A stretch of 64,000 nucleotides of DNA from Ptychodera flava (Eukaryota > Hemichordata > Enteropneusta > Ptychoderidae): the NCBI RefSeq assembly GCF_041260155.1, contig NC_091928.1, positions 46,602,137 through 46,666,136 of the forward strand, read 5' to 3'. The notes under the pieces are model-generated. The model was not told the origin of the DNA, did no database searches, and saw nothing but the letters and a program-made list of their open reading frames with translations. The translations under genes were made by a program, and so were the position numbers. This document shows, piece by piece, positions 1 to 12,314 of the stretch; positions within the stretch are counted from its first letter, which is position 1, and each line of letters opens with the position of its first letter.

Positions 1-2910
1 GCGCTATTTAGAAAGTGATAATTATCGTTTTTATCCGATATACCCTTGGAAAAAAATTCAACCTAAGGCCCGACTTTCTAAACTTCAGCTAATTTCTAAA
101 CTTAGAACGCTATTTAGAAAGTGATAATTATCGTTTTTATCCGATATATCCTTGGAAAAAAAATTTCAACCAAAGGCCCGACTTTCTAAACTTCAGCTAA
201 TTTCTAAACTTAGAACGCTATTTAGAAAGTGATAATTATCGTTTTTAATCCGATATATCCTTGGAAAAATTTTTTAACCTGGGGCCCGACTTTCTAAACT
301 TTATAAACTACAGCTAATTTCTAAACTTTGAGCGCTATTTAGAAAGTGATAATTATCGTTTTTATCCGATATATCCTTGGGAAACTTTGTCCACTCCAAG
401 CCCGACTTTCTAAACTACAGCTATTTTCTAAACTTAGAACGCTATTTAGAAAGTGATAATTATCGTTTTTATCCGAATATCCTTGGAAAAAAATTTTCAA
501 CCTAGGGCCAGACTTTCTAAACTTTGTAAATTACAGCTATTTTCTAAACTTAGAACGCTATTTAGAAAGTGATAATTATCGTTTTTAGCCGATATATCCT
601 TGGAAAAAATTTTCAACCTAAGGCCCGACTTTATAAACTTCAGCTAATTTCTAAACTTAGAACGCTATTTAGAAAGTGATAATTATCGTTTTTATCCGAT
701 ATATCCTTGGAAAAAAAATTTCAACCTAAGGCCCGACTTTCTAAACTTCAGCTAATTTCTAAACTTAGAACGCTATTTAGAAAGTGATAATTATCGTTTT
801 TATCCGATATATCCTTGGAAAAAAATTTCAACCTAAGGCCCGACTTTCTAAACTTCAGCTAATTTCTAAACTTAGAACGCTATTTAGAAAGTGATAATTA
901 TCGTTTTTATCCGATATATCCTTGGAAAAAAAATTCAACCTAAGGCCCGACTTTCTAAACTACAGCTATTTTCTAAACTTAAAACGCTATTTAGAAAGTG
1001 ATAATTATCGTTTTTATCCGATATATCCTTGGAAAAAATTTTAAACCTAAGGCCCGACTTTATATACTTCAGCTAATTTCTAAACTTAGAACGCTATTTA
1101 GAAAGTGATAATTATCGTTTTTATCCGATATATCCTTGGAAAAAAATTTCAACCTAAGGCCCGACTTTCTAAACTTCAGCTAATTTCTAAACTTAGAACG
1201 CTATTTAGAAAGTGATAATTATCGTTTTTATCCGATATATCCTTGGAAAAAAATTTCAACCTAAGGCCCGACTTTCTAAATTTCAGCTAATTTCTAAACT
1301 TAGAACGCTATTTAGAAAGTGATAATTATCGTTTTTATCCGATGTATCCTTGGAAAAATTTTTTTAACCTGGGCCCGACTTTCTAAACTTATAAACTACA
1401 GCTAATTTCTAAACTTTGAGCGCTATTTAGAAAGTGATAATTACCGTTTTTATCCGATATATCCTTGGGAAACTTTTTCCACTCCAAGCCCGACTTTCTA
1501 AACTACAGCTAATTTCTAAATTTAGAACGCTATTTAGAAAGTGATAATTATCGTTTTTATCCGATATATCCTGGAAAAAAATTTCAACCTTAGGCCCGAC
1601 TTTCTAAACTTCAGCTAATTTCTAAACTAAGAACGCTATTTAGAAAGTGATAATTATCGTTTTTATCCGATATATCCTTGGAAAATTTTTTTTAACCTGA
1701 GGCCCGACTTTCTAAACTTTATAAACTACAGCTAATTTCTAAATTTTGAGCGCTATTTAGAAAGTGATAATTATCGTTTTTATCCGATATATCCTTGGGA
1801 AACTTTTTCCACTTCAAGCCCGACTTTCTAAACTTTCTAAACTACAGCTAATTTCTAAACTTAGAACGCTATTTAGAAAGTGATAATTATCGTTTTTATC
1901 CGATATATCCTTGGAAAAAAAATTTTAACCCAGGGCCCGACTTTCTAAACTTTATAAACTACAGCTAATTTCTAAACTTTGAGCGCTATTTAGAAAGTGA
2001 TAATTATCGTTTTTATCCGATATATCCTTGGAAAAAATTTCCAACCTAAGGCCCGACTTTCTAAACTTCAGCTATTTTCTAAACTTAGAACGCTATTTAG
2101 AAAGTGATAATTATCGTTTTTATCCGATATATCCTTGGAAAAAAAATTTCAACCTAAGGCCCGACTTTCTAAACTTCAGCTAATTTCTAAACTTAGAACG
2201 CTATTTAGAAAGTGATAATTATCGTTTTTATCCGATATATCCTTGGAAATATTTTTTAACCTGGGGCCCGACTTTCTAACTTTAAAACTACAGCTAATTT
2301 CTAAACTTAGAACGCTATTTAGAAAGTGATAATTATCGTTTTTATCCGATATATCCTTGGGGAAACTTTTTCCACTCCAAGCCCGACTTTCTAAACTACA
2401 GCTAATTTCTAAACTTAGAACGCTATTTAGAAAGTGATAATTATCGTTTTTATCCGATATATCCTTGGGAAACTTTTTCCACTTCAAGCCCGACTTTCTA
2501 AATTCTAACTACAGCTAATTTCTAAACTTAGAACGCTATTTAGAAAGTGATAATTATCGTTTTTATCCGATATATCCTTGGAAAAAAAATTTCAACCCAG
2601 GGCCCGACTTTCTAAACTTTCTAAACTACAGCTAATTTCTAAACTTTGAGCGCTATTTAGAAAGTGATAATTATCGTTTTATCCGATATATCCTTGGAAA
2701 AAATTTCCAACCTAAGGCCCGACTTTCTAAACTTCAGCTATTTTCTAAACTTAGAACGCTATTTAGAAATGATAATTATCGTTTTTATCCGATATATCCT
2801 TGGAAAAAAAATTTCAACCTAAGGCCTGACTTCTAAACTTTCTAAACTACAGCTAATTTCTAAGCTTTGAGCGCTATTTAGAAAGTGATAATTATCGTTT
2901 TTTTTTGCCG
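1..2910. repeat. Satellite-like tandem array, ~107-bp unit, first block
   Basis: About 27 head-to-tail copies of a unit of roughly 107 bp, with variants near 97 and 115 bp. The spacing of the word gaacgctattta is 107 bp across 1089-1303. Each unit contains the perfect 10-bp palindrome GATAATTATC and the near-palindrome TTCTAAACTTAGAA. Copies differ mainly in the A-run after ccttgg and in whether cttcagc or a longer actttataaactacagc follows. Open reading frames here are by-products of the repeat and cross units in several frames. The array enters from beyond the left edge. Confidence 0.97.
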
Positions 2911-3003
2911 GTTTATCGTTTTTAGCTAGTTTAGCTCCCATAGGGAAGACACGTAGTTTAGAAATGGCTTTCAGGAAAAGACACAATTCCGCACCAACTC
3001 AAG
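2900..3003 (+). repeat. Array-end sequence, copy 1
   Basis: The first array stops in a T-rich run and passes into about 100 bp that reappears almost unchanged at the right end of the second array (7290-7404). Both contain gtttagaaatggctttcagg and a cccatagggaa core. A shared end after two array blocks suggests that the array is an internal part of a mobile element rather than a free-standing satellite. The element class is not identified. Confidence 0.75.
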
Positions 3004-3540
3004 CTCATTTGAGCTTTGGATTTTAAAACTTACTTCTGGGGGAAACTGATAGTATTTCCTGGTTTTACAAGAAAACTCCTACATACTCACACTTTTTACT
3101 TTAATAAAAACACTTGGGAATATACAGATGACAACAGAAACGTTGTATCAGCCTTTTTTTCCGACATATTCTTGGAAAAGTTTGCGGGACTTCATCTCAC
3201 GCACTCCACATTTCACTGTGAGCACGCAGCCTGGAGATGGCAGCCTGGCCGGCAACACTTTTGATAGGGCCAATGCATTAATTTGGAGGTAATATCTCGT
3301 CGGTCTATTGGACAAGTCACATTTCAGCTTTGGCTTTTAGAACTTGCTTCTGGGGAAAACTGATAGTATTTTCCAGGTTCTACAAGACTGCTCCTACAAG
3401 CTCACACTTTTCCCCTTGAAACACTAGGGAATATACAGATGACAACAGAAATGGTGTACCAACGTTTTTATCCTTGGAAAATTTTTCCACTGACTCCGAC
3501 TTTCTAACTACAGCTAATTTCTAAACTTAGAACGCTATTT
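3004..3540. repeat. Spacer with two diverged ~190-bp subrepeats
   Basis: The segment starting near 3004 (gagctttggattttaaaact) and the segment starting near 3322 are diverged copies of one another. The same sequence recurs near 4228 and 5376. A G/C-richer stretch around 3222-3270 (cagcctggccggcaacac) recurs at about 3750 and 4897. No gene is supported; the short open frames are not conserved between the copies. Confidence 0.7.
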
Positions 3541-5812
3541 AGAAAGCGATAATTATCGTTTTTATCCGATATATCCTTGCAAAACTTTTTCCACTCCAAC
3601 CCCGACTCTCTAAACTACAGCTATTTTCTAAACTTAGAACGCTATTTAGAAAGCGATAATTATCGTTTTTATCCGATATATCAAGGAAAAATTGTTTTCA
3701 CTTCAGGCCCCATTTTCTGAATGATTCAATCTCTTACTGTGAGCACGCAGCTGGAAGATTGCGGCCTGGCCGGCAACACATTTGATAAGACCATTAGCAT
3801 AAATTTGCATTAATCAGCACAAATGGACGCGATCGTTGTGGGCAAATCTCAACACACCTTGGCAACCACAGGGGCAACACGTTTAATAAGGCCCTTAGCA
3901 TTAATTTGCACCATTACTTAATCTGCACAAATGGCAGACGCGATCAAGATAATCTCAACACACCTTGGTCATTTGAAATGTGGCAGTACATTATGTACAT
4001 TCGTCTCCACGTCAAATATCTGGTTTATTTTTCATAACACGTAGTCTAGCCGGGTGGTTATTTGACAGACTTTGTTTTTGACGGACAAAACAAATATTTA
4101 CAATTTCTCTTCACAAATTGTGTTTATGCTGACTCACTGTCATATTTCTCTACTTCGTAACATTCAACTTCTTGCCAAACGCAATGGTCAATTTTATAGG
4201 AAGTATGCTCTCTCGGGGTCTATTGGCCAAGTCATATTTGAGCTTTGGATTTTAAAACTTACTTCTTGGGAAACTAATAGTATTTTCCTGGTTCTACAAG
4301 ACTACTACTACAAACTCACACATTTTCCCTTCAAACACTGGGAAAACATTACAATAGAAATGCTGTACCATCGTTTTTATCCGACATATCCGGTGAGTTG
4401 TTTCTCAACGTAAAGTTCAACTTTCTAAACTACAGCTAATTTCTAAACTTAGAACGCTATTTAGAAAGTGATAATTATCGTTTTTATCCGATATATCCTT
4501 GGAAAAAAATTTCAACCTAAACCCGACTTTCTAAACTACAGCTATTTTCTAAACTTAGAACGCTATTTAGAAAGTGATAATTATCGCTTTTATCCGATAT
4601 ATCCTTGGAAAAAAATTTTCAACCTAAGTCCCGACTTTCTAAACTTCAGCTAAACTTCAGCTAATTTCTAAACTTAGAACGATATTTAGAAAGTGATAAT
4701 TATCGTTTTTATCCGATATATCCTTGCAAAACTTTTTCCACTCCAACCCCGACTCTCTAAACTACAGCTATTTTCTAAACTTAGAACGCTATTTAGAAAG
4801 CGATAATTATCGTTTTTATCCGATATATCAAGGAAAAATTGTTTTCACTTCAGGCCCCATTTTCTGAATGATTCAATCTCTTACTGTGAGCACGCAGCTG
4901 GAAGATTGCGGCCTGGCCGGCAACACATTTGATAAGACCATTAGCATAAATTTGCATTAATCAGCACAAATGGACGCGATCGTTGTGGGCAAATCTCAAC
5001 ACACCTTGGCAACCACAGGGGCAACACGTTTAATAAGGCCCTTAGCATTAATTTGCACCATTACTTAATCTGCACAAATGGACGCGATCAAGATAATCTC
5101 AACACACCTTGGTCATTTGAAATGTGGCAGTACATTATGTACATTCGTCTCCACGTCAAATATCTGGTTTATTTTTCATAACACGTAGTCTAGCCGGGTG
5201 GTTATTTGACAGACTTTGTTTTTGACGGACAAAACAAATATTTACAATTTCTCTTCACAAATTGTCTTTATGCTGACCACTGTCATATTTCTCTACTTCG
5301 TAACATTCAACTTCTTGCCAAACGCAATGGTCAATTTTATAGGAAGTATGCTCTCTCGGGGTCTATTGGCCAAGTCATATTTGAGCTTTGGATTTTAAAA
5401 CTTACTTCTTGGGGAAACTAATAGTATTTTCCTGGTTCTACAAGACTACTACTACAAACTCACACATTTTCCCTTCAAACACTGGGAAAACATTACAATA
5501 GAAATGCTGTACCATCGTTTTTATCCGACATATCCGGTGAGTTGTTTCTCAACGTAAAGTTCAACTTTCTAAACTACAGTTAATTTCTAAACTTAGAACG
5601 CTATTTAGAAAGTGATAATTATCGTTTTTATCCGATATATCCTTGGAAAAAAATTTCAACCTAAACCCGACTTTCTAAACTACAGCTATTTTCTAAACTT
5701 AGAACGCTATTTAGAAAGTGATAATTATCGCTTTTATCCGATATATCCTTGGAAAAAATTTTCAACCTAAGTCCCGACTTTCTAAACTTCAGCTAAACTT
5801 CAGCTAATAATT
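3540..5812. repeat. Higher-order tandem duplication, two ~1.145-kb copies
   Basis: Two nearly identical copies, about 3540-4686 and 4687-5812, lie head to tail. Landmarks are offset by 1144-1147 bp: atgattcaatctcttactgt is at 3721 and 4868, and the motif before tttttgacggacaaaac is at 4072 and 5216. Each copy holds two to three satellite units, a ~700-bp unique module and one ~190-bp subrepeat. Small indels separate the copies, which disrupts any shared open frame and argues against coding function. Confidence 0.9.
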
Positions 5813-7290
5813 ATCAGCTGATAATTATCGTTTTTATCCGATATATCCTTGGGAAACTTTTTTCACTCCAAGCCCGACTTTCTAAACTACAGCTAATTTC
5901 TAAACTTAGAACGCTATTAGAAAGTGATAATTATCGTTTTTATCCGATATATCCTTGGGAAACTTTTTTCACTCCAAGCCCGACTTTCTAAACTAGAGCT
6001 AATTTCTAAACTTAGAACGCTATTTAGAAAGTGATAATTATCGTTTTTATCCGATATATCCTTGGGAAACTTTTTTCACTGCAAGCCCGACTTTCTAAAC
6101 TAGAGCTTATTTCTAAACTTAGAACGCTATTTAGAAAGTGATAATTATCGTTTTTATCCGATATATCCTTGGAAAAAAATTTTCAACCTAAGTCCCGACT
6201 TTCTAAACTTCAGCTAAACTTCAGCTATTTTCTAAACTTAGAACGATATTTAGAAAGTGATAATTATCGTTTTTATCCGATATATCCTTGGAAAAAAAAT
6301 TTCAACCTAAGTCCCGACTTTCTAAACTTTATAAACTTCAGCTATTTTCTAAACTTAGAACGATATTTAGAAAGTGATAATTATCGTTTTTATTCGATAT
6401 ATCCTTGGAAAAAAATTTTCAACCTAAGTCCCGACTTTCTAAACTTTCTAAACTTCAGCTATTTTCTAAACTTAGAACGATATTTAGAAAGTGATAATTA
6501 TCGTTTTTATCCGATATATCCTTGGGAAACTTTTTTCACTCCAAGCCCGACTTTCTAAACTACAGCTAATTTCTAAACTTAGAACGCTATTTAGAAAGTG
6601 ATAATTATCGTTTTTATCCGATATATCCTTGGAAAAAAATTTTCAACCTAAGTCCCGACTTTCTAAACTTCAGCTAAACTTCAGCTATTTTCTAAACTTA
6701 GAACGATATTTTGAAAGTGATAATTATCGTTTTTATCCGATATATCCTTGGAAAAACATTTCAACCTAAGGCCCGACTTTCTAAACTTCAGCTAAACTTC
6801 AGCTAATTTCTAAACTTAGAACGATATTTAGAAAGTGATAATTATCGTTTTTATCAGATATATCCGTGGAAAACTTTTTTCACTCCAAGCCCGACTTTCT
6901 GAACTACAGCTAATTTCTAAACTTAGAACGCTATTTAGAAAGTGATAATTATCGTTTTTATCCGATATATCCTTGGAAAAAAATTTTCAACCTAAGTCCC
7001 GACTTTCTAAACTTCAGCTAAACTTCAGCTATTTTCTAATCTTAGAACGATATTTAGAAAGTGATAATTATCGCTTTTATCCGATATATCCTTGGAAACT
7101 TTTTTCACTCCAAGCCCGACTTTCTAAACTACAGCTAATTTCTAAACTTAGAACGCTATTTAGAAAGTGATAATTATCGTTTTTATCCGATATATCCTTG
7201 GAAAAATTTTTTCAACCAAAGGCCCGACTTTCTAAACTTTCTAAACTACTGCTAATTTCTAAACTTAGAACGCTATTTAGAAAGTGATAA
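5813..7290. repeat. Satellite-like tandem array, second block
   Basis: About 13 further units of the same satellite follow the 1.145-kb duplication. Several share a private variant in which cttcagcta is doubled and the word gaacgctattt becomes gaacgatattt, showing local spread of variants inside the array. At 5805-5825 a recombinant junction gives two overlapping ataattatc palindromes. Confidence 0.95.
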
Positions 7291-7404
7291 TTATCGTTTT
7301 TTTTGCCGTGTTTATCGTTTTTAGCTAGTTTAGCCCCCATAGGGAATACATGTAGTTTAGAAATGGCTTTCAGGAAAAGACACAATTCCGCACCTAACTC
7401 GACT
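7290..7404 (+). repeat. Array-end sequence, copy 2
   Basis: Matches 2900-3003 and again directly follows a satellite unit that ends in a T-run. It marks the right end of the satellite-bearing element. Confidence 0.75.
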
Positions 7405-7559
7405 TTCGCGCACAAAACAAAGCAGGCAAAGACGCCGAAGGAAGGGATGTTTACTGAGTGTTTCCACTATAATAAGTTGTGCAAACAAACATAAGATGCC
7501 AGGTCGCACCCATTTACACCTAGAACTATGGCAAGAGCGTCCAACTTCTCCGATATTGG

Positions 7560-7980
7560 ATATAAACCCGCGATTCGACAGAATCTAGTATCGTTCGGTA
7601 TCGAAGTTAGAGTCAGTCCTTGGAAGTCGGGTTAACCAGAAATGCAAGGTCACGATATATATCGGATATTTAACTTGGATTTGACAGAATCTAGTATCGT
7701 CCAGTATCGATATTTGAGTCCCCAAATCGCCAATAAATATCTAGTAAATATCGGCGACTTCACAGACCGTGCGTGCCAAGGCACAGGGCAAGTCATTCTA
7801 GTATTGTGTACTATCGATATCAGAGTCCCCAAATTGCCGATAAACATCCAATTAAATATCGACGATTTCACTGATCTGGCGTACCGAAGCACAGGGAAAG
7901 TCATTCTACTATTGTCCAGTATCGATATCAGAGTCCCCAAATCCCTGATAAATATCGGGTAAATTTCGGCGATCTCTTAG
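7560..7980. repeat. Old diverged tandem repeat, ~110-120-bp unit
   Basis: Three to four diverged copies are marked by agtatcgatatcagagtcccc (start near 7703, 7813 and 7919) and by cagggcaagtcattctagta-like words. Frames are open on both strands only because the unit lacks stops; no protein family is recognised. Confidence 0.75.
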
Positions 7981-8640
7981 ACCGGGCATGCAACTGCACG
8001 AAGCAATTACAGTGAAATTCGATCAAGCTGCAGAGCTTCATTTAACAAGGTGCTGTTTCAATAGATAATAATCAGCGATTTTTACGACATTAACGGCTGG
8101 ACTTGATGTGGTCTTGTTTACATTTTTAATCAGCTACATGCTCTCAGTTACACAACACACCAGGGCCACTCCATGCATGTCAGATAGAGAAACATTAACA
8201 AGTCACCACACCTTGCAATGTCATGTATCTGTCTTTTTATCATGATGAAGAAGTGAGCGTGCATTCAGACACCTACATATAAAAATACCCGAATAGCTTC
8301 ATTTATGGTCCTTGACACTCATATATCAGCTGTGCATAGACTCCAGTAATTGTGCCATTCAGTCGATCACACCGGTCGGCCACCCCTTAAAGCTAGTGGC
8401 ACACTCCTCTAAGTACTTCCGTCGCAGTATACTCGACAACGTCACCTGGCGTACAAAAGCTGGTCGCAAAAGTTGCCTCACACAAGGGGCCGAGATTAGG
8501 GTTCGTGTGACTGCTAGCTGAATTTGACAGCGGGCATTGCAATCTGTCATGCCGTCTTTGACTTTCAAATGTACAATAAACATACATCACTGATCGATCT
8601 TCTGACTGACGAGGTTTTAAACTGCAGCCTTATGAACATT
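7981..8640. other. Non-coding stretch, nothing recognised
   Basis: Unique sequence with short overlapping frames on both strands and no domain, splice structure or repeat that I can support. Confidence 0.5.
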
Positions 8641-9940
8641 GGGGCGACTTAACCGATCCAAATGCCTTTCGCAAACTTGAAAGTGCTCGCACTATGAAAG
8701 ATATGAGTAAAATTTCAGTTGAATGTGTGTATTGGTTCTGGAGAAGAAGATTTTTAAGATTAATTGTGATTTAAACAAAATCCAATATGGCGGCCAAATT
8801 ACGTGACTGATCAAAACGCCTTTCGCAAACTTAAAGGACTACCACTAGGGAAAATAAGTGTAAAATTTTAGTTCAATCAGTGTATTTGTTCTGGAGGAGA
8901 AGATTTTTAAAGATTAAATTACGATTTTTCACAAAATCCAATATGGCGGCGAAACCATGAGACCGATCCAAATGCCTTTTGCACACTTGAAAGAGAACAC
9001 ACTATCGATGATAGATGTAGAAGCTTTATGCAAACTTGAAAGATATCAATGTAAGGGTGACATGAGTAAAATTTCATATTAATCAGTGTTTTGGTTCTGG
9101 AGAAGAAGATTTTTAAAGATTAAATTACGATTTTTTGCAAAATTCAATATGGCGGCCAAACCACATGACCAATCCAAACGCCTTTTGCAAACTTGAAAGA
9201 TATTACACTTTAGATGATAGATGTAAAATTTTAGTTCAATCGGTGTGTTAGTTCTGGAGAAGAAGATTTTTAAAGATTAAATTGTGATTTCACAAAATCC
9301 AATATGGCGGCCAAACCACGTGACCGATCGAAATGCCTTTTGCAAACTTGAAAGAGATCACTGTAAGCATGACATGAGTAAAATTCCAGCTTAATCAGTG
9401 TTTTGGTTCTGGAGAAGAAGATTTTTAAAGATTAAATTACGATTTTTTGCGCAATCCAATATGGCGGCCAAACCACGTGACCAATCGAAACGCTTTTCGC
9501 AAACTTGAAAAGATCACAATGTAGATGACATTTATTAAATTTTAGTTCTATTGGTGAATCTGTTCTGGAGAAAAAGATTTTTAAAGATTAAATTATGATT
9601 TCAAAAAATCCAATATGGCGGCCAAACCACGTGACCAATCGAAATGTCTTTTGCAAACTTTAAAGAGATCACTGTAAGGATGGCATGAGTAAAATTTGAG
9701 CTTAATCGATGTTTCTGTTCTGGAGAAGAAGATTTTTAAAGATTAAATGACTATTTTAGAAAACCCAATATGGCGGCCAAGGTCACGTGACCGCATGCGA
9801 TTTTATTTGCAAATTCTAAAGACCTTAGGTCATGCTTACTATACAAAAAATTTCAAATGGACTAGACCCCTAGGTCTTCTTGACAAGCCATTTTTAGGTT
9901 TTTGGAAAATCCAATATGGCCGCAAGGTCACGTGACCAAT
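8640..9940. repeat. Tandem array, ~155-bp unit with YY1-type and E-box words
   Basis: Eight units are marked by the word AATATGGCGGCC or a close variant, starting near 8784, 8940, 9146, 9301, 9458, 9612, 9767 and 9913. Spacing is 146-157 bp except for one unit enlarged to 206 bp. Each unit also has ggagaagaagatttttaaag and, 5-10 bp after the YY1-type word, a CACGTGAC or derived word. The last two units carry the full 12-bp palindrome GGTCACGTGACC (9781 and 9926). Confidence 0.9.
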
Positions 9941-10070
9941 CAAAATTTCAAGGGTTAGGTGCACGAGTACTAATTGATACCTACTAGCCCTGCAAATTTG
10001 AGAAGTTTTCGTTCAGCCGTTTAAGAGATCTAGGTCGACAAAGAATCGGCAGAAGAAGAAGAAAAAGAGG
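9935..10070 (+). repeat. Element end with GAA-rich tail
   Basis: About 130 bp following the 155-bp array (ccctgcaaatttgagaag, then a gttcagccgttt-type stretch, then a GAA run) resembles 12035-12180, which ends the next array. Two neighbouring elements therefore seem to share a 3' end, which suggests one transposable-element family with different internal repeats. Confidence 0.6.
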
Positions 10071-10079
10071 AATATAGCT

Positions 10080-11700
10080 GCAAGCAGCAATGCCGGGGCC
10101 AAAGCAATCTTAAGTGGGAAAAAGAAGGCAAATGTAATCAGAGAGGGCAAAGGTCATTACCGTTACATGTCTTTTTTCCAACTAAACTTTCTTTCCTTAT
10201 GTTACATCTGTCAACAAAAAATCTGAACACTAGGTTTATTGCTAGCTCAAAATTAGAAATGTGCACATTATTAGGTACTGCATGTGGCATCATAAGGTCT
10301 AAGATCGTACCAAATATGAAGGGTATAGGACTCTTGGTTACTGAGTTATGGACAAATATGTATATTTATGGAAAAAAGGTCATCAAAATTAGATATATGC
10401 ATATTTAATGAGGTACAGCATATCTTACCATAAGGTATCCCATCTCACCAAATATGAAGGATGTAGTCCTTGTGGTTACTGAGTTATGGACAGGTATGTA
10501 TATTTGAGGTCAAAGGTCATCGAGGTCATGTGATATTTTGTCAAAAAAATTGTATCCCATAGTTATCCCTATATACCAAAAATCAGACCTCTAGCTCTGT
10601 TGGCTTGCCCAAAATTAGATATGTGCATATTTAATGAGGCATGACCTATGGTACCATAAGGTCTCCCATCATACCAAATATGAAGGGTGTAGTCCTTGTG
10701 GTTACTGAGTTCTGGACAAATATGTATAATTGAGGTCGAAGGTCATCGAGGTCACGTGACATTTTGTCAAAAACTTGTATCCCATAGTTATCCTTATATA
10801 CCAAAAATCAGACCTCTAGCTCTGTTGGCTTGCCCAAAATTAGATATGTGCATATTTAATGAGGCATGACCTATGGTACCATAAGGTCTCCCATCATACC
10901 AAATATGAAGGGTGTAGTCCTTGTGGTTACTGAGTTATGGACAGATATATATATATGAGGTCAAAGGTCATCGAGGTCATGTGACATTTTGTCAAAAAAT
11001 TGTATCCCATAGTTATCCTATATACCAAAAATCAGACCTCTAGCTCTGTTGGCTTGCCCAAAATTAGATATGTGCATATTTAATGAGGCATGACCTATGG
11101 TACCATAAGGTGTCCCATCATACCAAATATGAAGGGTGTAGGCCTTGTGGTTACTGAGTTATGGACAGAAATGTGTAATTGAGGTCAAAGGTCATCGAGG
11201 TCACGTGACATTTTGTCAAAAAATTGTATCCCATAGTTATCCTTATATACCGAAAATCAGACCTCAAGCTCTGTTGGCTTGCCCAAAAACTAGATATGTG
11301 CATATTTAATGAGACATGACCTATGGTACCATAAGGTGTCCCATCATACCAAATATGAAGGGTGTAGCCCTTGTGGTTACTGAGTTATGGACAGATATGT
11401 ATATTTGGGGTCAAGGGTCATCAAGGTCATTTGACATTTTGTGAAAAAAATTGTTTTCAATGGTTATCACTATATACCAAAAATCAGACCTCCAGCTCTA
11501 TTGGCTTGCCCAGAATTAGATATGTGCATAATCAATGAGGTATAGGATGAGCTGGTCATGTGACATTATGTTAAAAAACCGTAACACTGATACATGTCCT
11601 TGTGTACCAAAAATCAGAACTCTAGCACTAGTTTGAAGGCTGGAATTACATATGTGCATAATCAATGTGGTAGAGAAACATGCCAGGGTCATAGGTCAAG
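10080..11700. repeat. Tandem array, ~225-bp unit with DR1/DR3 half-sites
   Basis: Successive copies of aaaattagatatgtgcat start near 10385, 10611, 10836, 11060, 11286 and 11512, a period of 224-226 bp, with shortened copies at both ends. Most units carry AGGTCA half-sites in the fixed order direct repeat with 1-bp spacer, then 3-bp spacer, then a third half-site running into CATGTGAC or CACGTGAC. Other conserved words are gtggttactgagttatggac and ccataaggt. No gene is supported. Confidence 0.9.
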
Positions 11701-11739
11701 TTCATCCTCAAAATATTGATTTGCAGTTTGATCCCCTGT

Positions 11740-12180
11740 AGGTCATTGTTCAGTAGTCACTAGCCCCCGGCCCCCCACGACTCTCACATAGGCCAGAATA
11801 AGCCATTGGTATAGCTTAGCTGCAGAGGTATAGGGGAGGTCAAAGGTTATTGAAAAATCAGAAAAATAATACTTTAAAAATCTTCTTCTCATAAACGGCA
11901 AGGTGAAAATTCCTGAAATTTGGTATGTAGCATCTAGGTAGTATGGTCTAAAAAGTTTCTTAACAGATTTTCGATTTTTCAATTTTTATGCAAATTAGGT
12001 GAAATTAAATTTTTTAATAATTAATAACAGCAAGGTCATGTATCCAATCAAAATATGAAGGGTCAGGTGCACCAGTACTCAGTATGCTCAATATGCCCTG
12101 CAAATTTGAAAAGGCTGCGCACAACGGTTTTGGAGATCTAGCTTTGCAAAGAATTTTCGGAAGAAGAGGAAAAAGAAGAA
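11740..12180. repeat. Distal part and GAA-rich tail of the 225-bp-array element
   Basis: Unique AT-rich sequence is followed, from about 12035, by sequence like 9935-10070 and a long GAA/GGAA run. The minus-strand frames here are low-complexity (Phe/Leu-rich) products of the GAA run and are not genes. Confidence 0.6.
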
Positions 12181-12206
12181 GAAGAAGTGATCCAGAGTAA
12201 ATACAA

Positions 12207-12239
12207 TAGGGGACAAGCCCCATAGGGCTTTGTCCCCTA
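12207..12239. repeat. Terminal-type hairpin 1
   Basis: TAGGGGACAAGCCC, a 4-bp loop, then GGGCTTTGTCCCCTA form an inverted repeat with one bulged T, followed by AA. It is preceded by aatacaa. Confidence 0.75.
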
Positions 12240-12283
12240 AAAAAGAGGAAGAAGAGGAAGTAGTAGAACTTGAGCAATAACAA

Positions 12284-12314
12284 TAGGGTCCCAGCCGGTC
12301 GGCTTGGGCCCCTA
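12284..12314. repeat. Terminal-type hairpin 2
   Basis: TAGGGTCCCAGCC, loop ggtc, GGCTTGGGCCCCTA, followed by A. It has the same layout as the hairpin 75 bp upstream (ataggg ... ccccta) but a different stem sequence, as if both mark ends of related elements. Confidence 0.7.

Noticed and set aside
2176-2487. Repetitive open frames within the satellite (also 6169-6558, 6973-7170)
   Set aside because: They simply read through satellite units, change frame with small indels, and have no start context or domain.
4072-5421. Open frames in the two copies of the 1.145-kb block as a duplicated gene
   Set aside because: Small indels disrupt the frame between otherwise near-identical copies, which argues against protein selection.
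1-7290. CRISPR-like array
   Set aside because: Units are ~107 bp with no constant repeat/variable spacer pattern, and the genome is eukaryotic.
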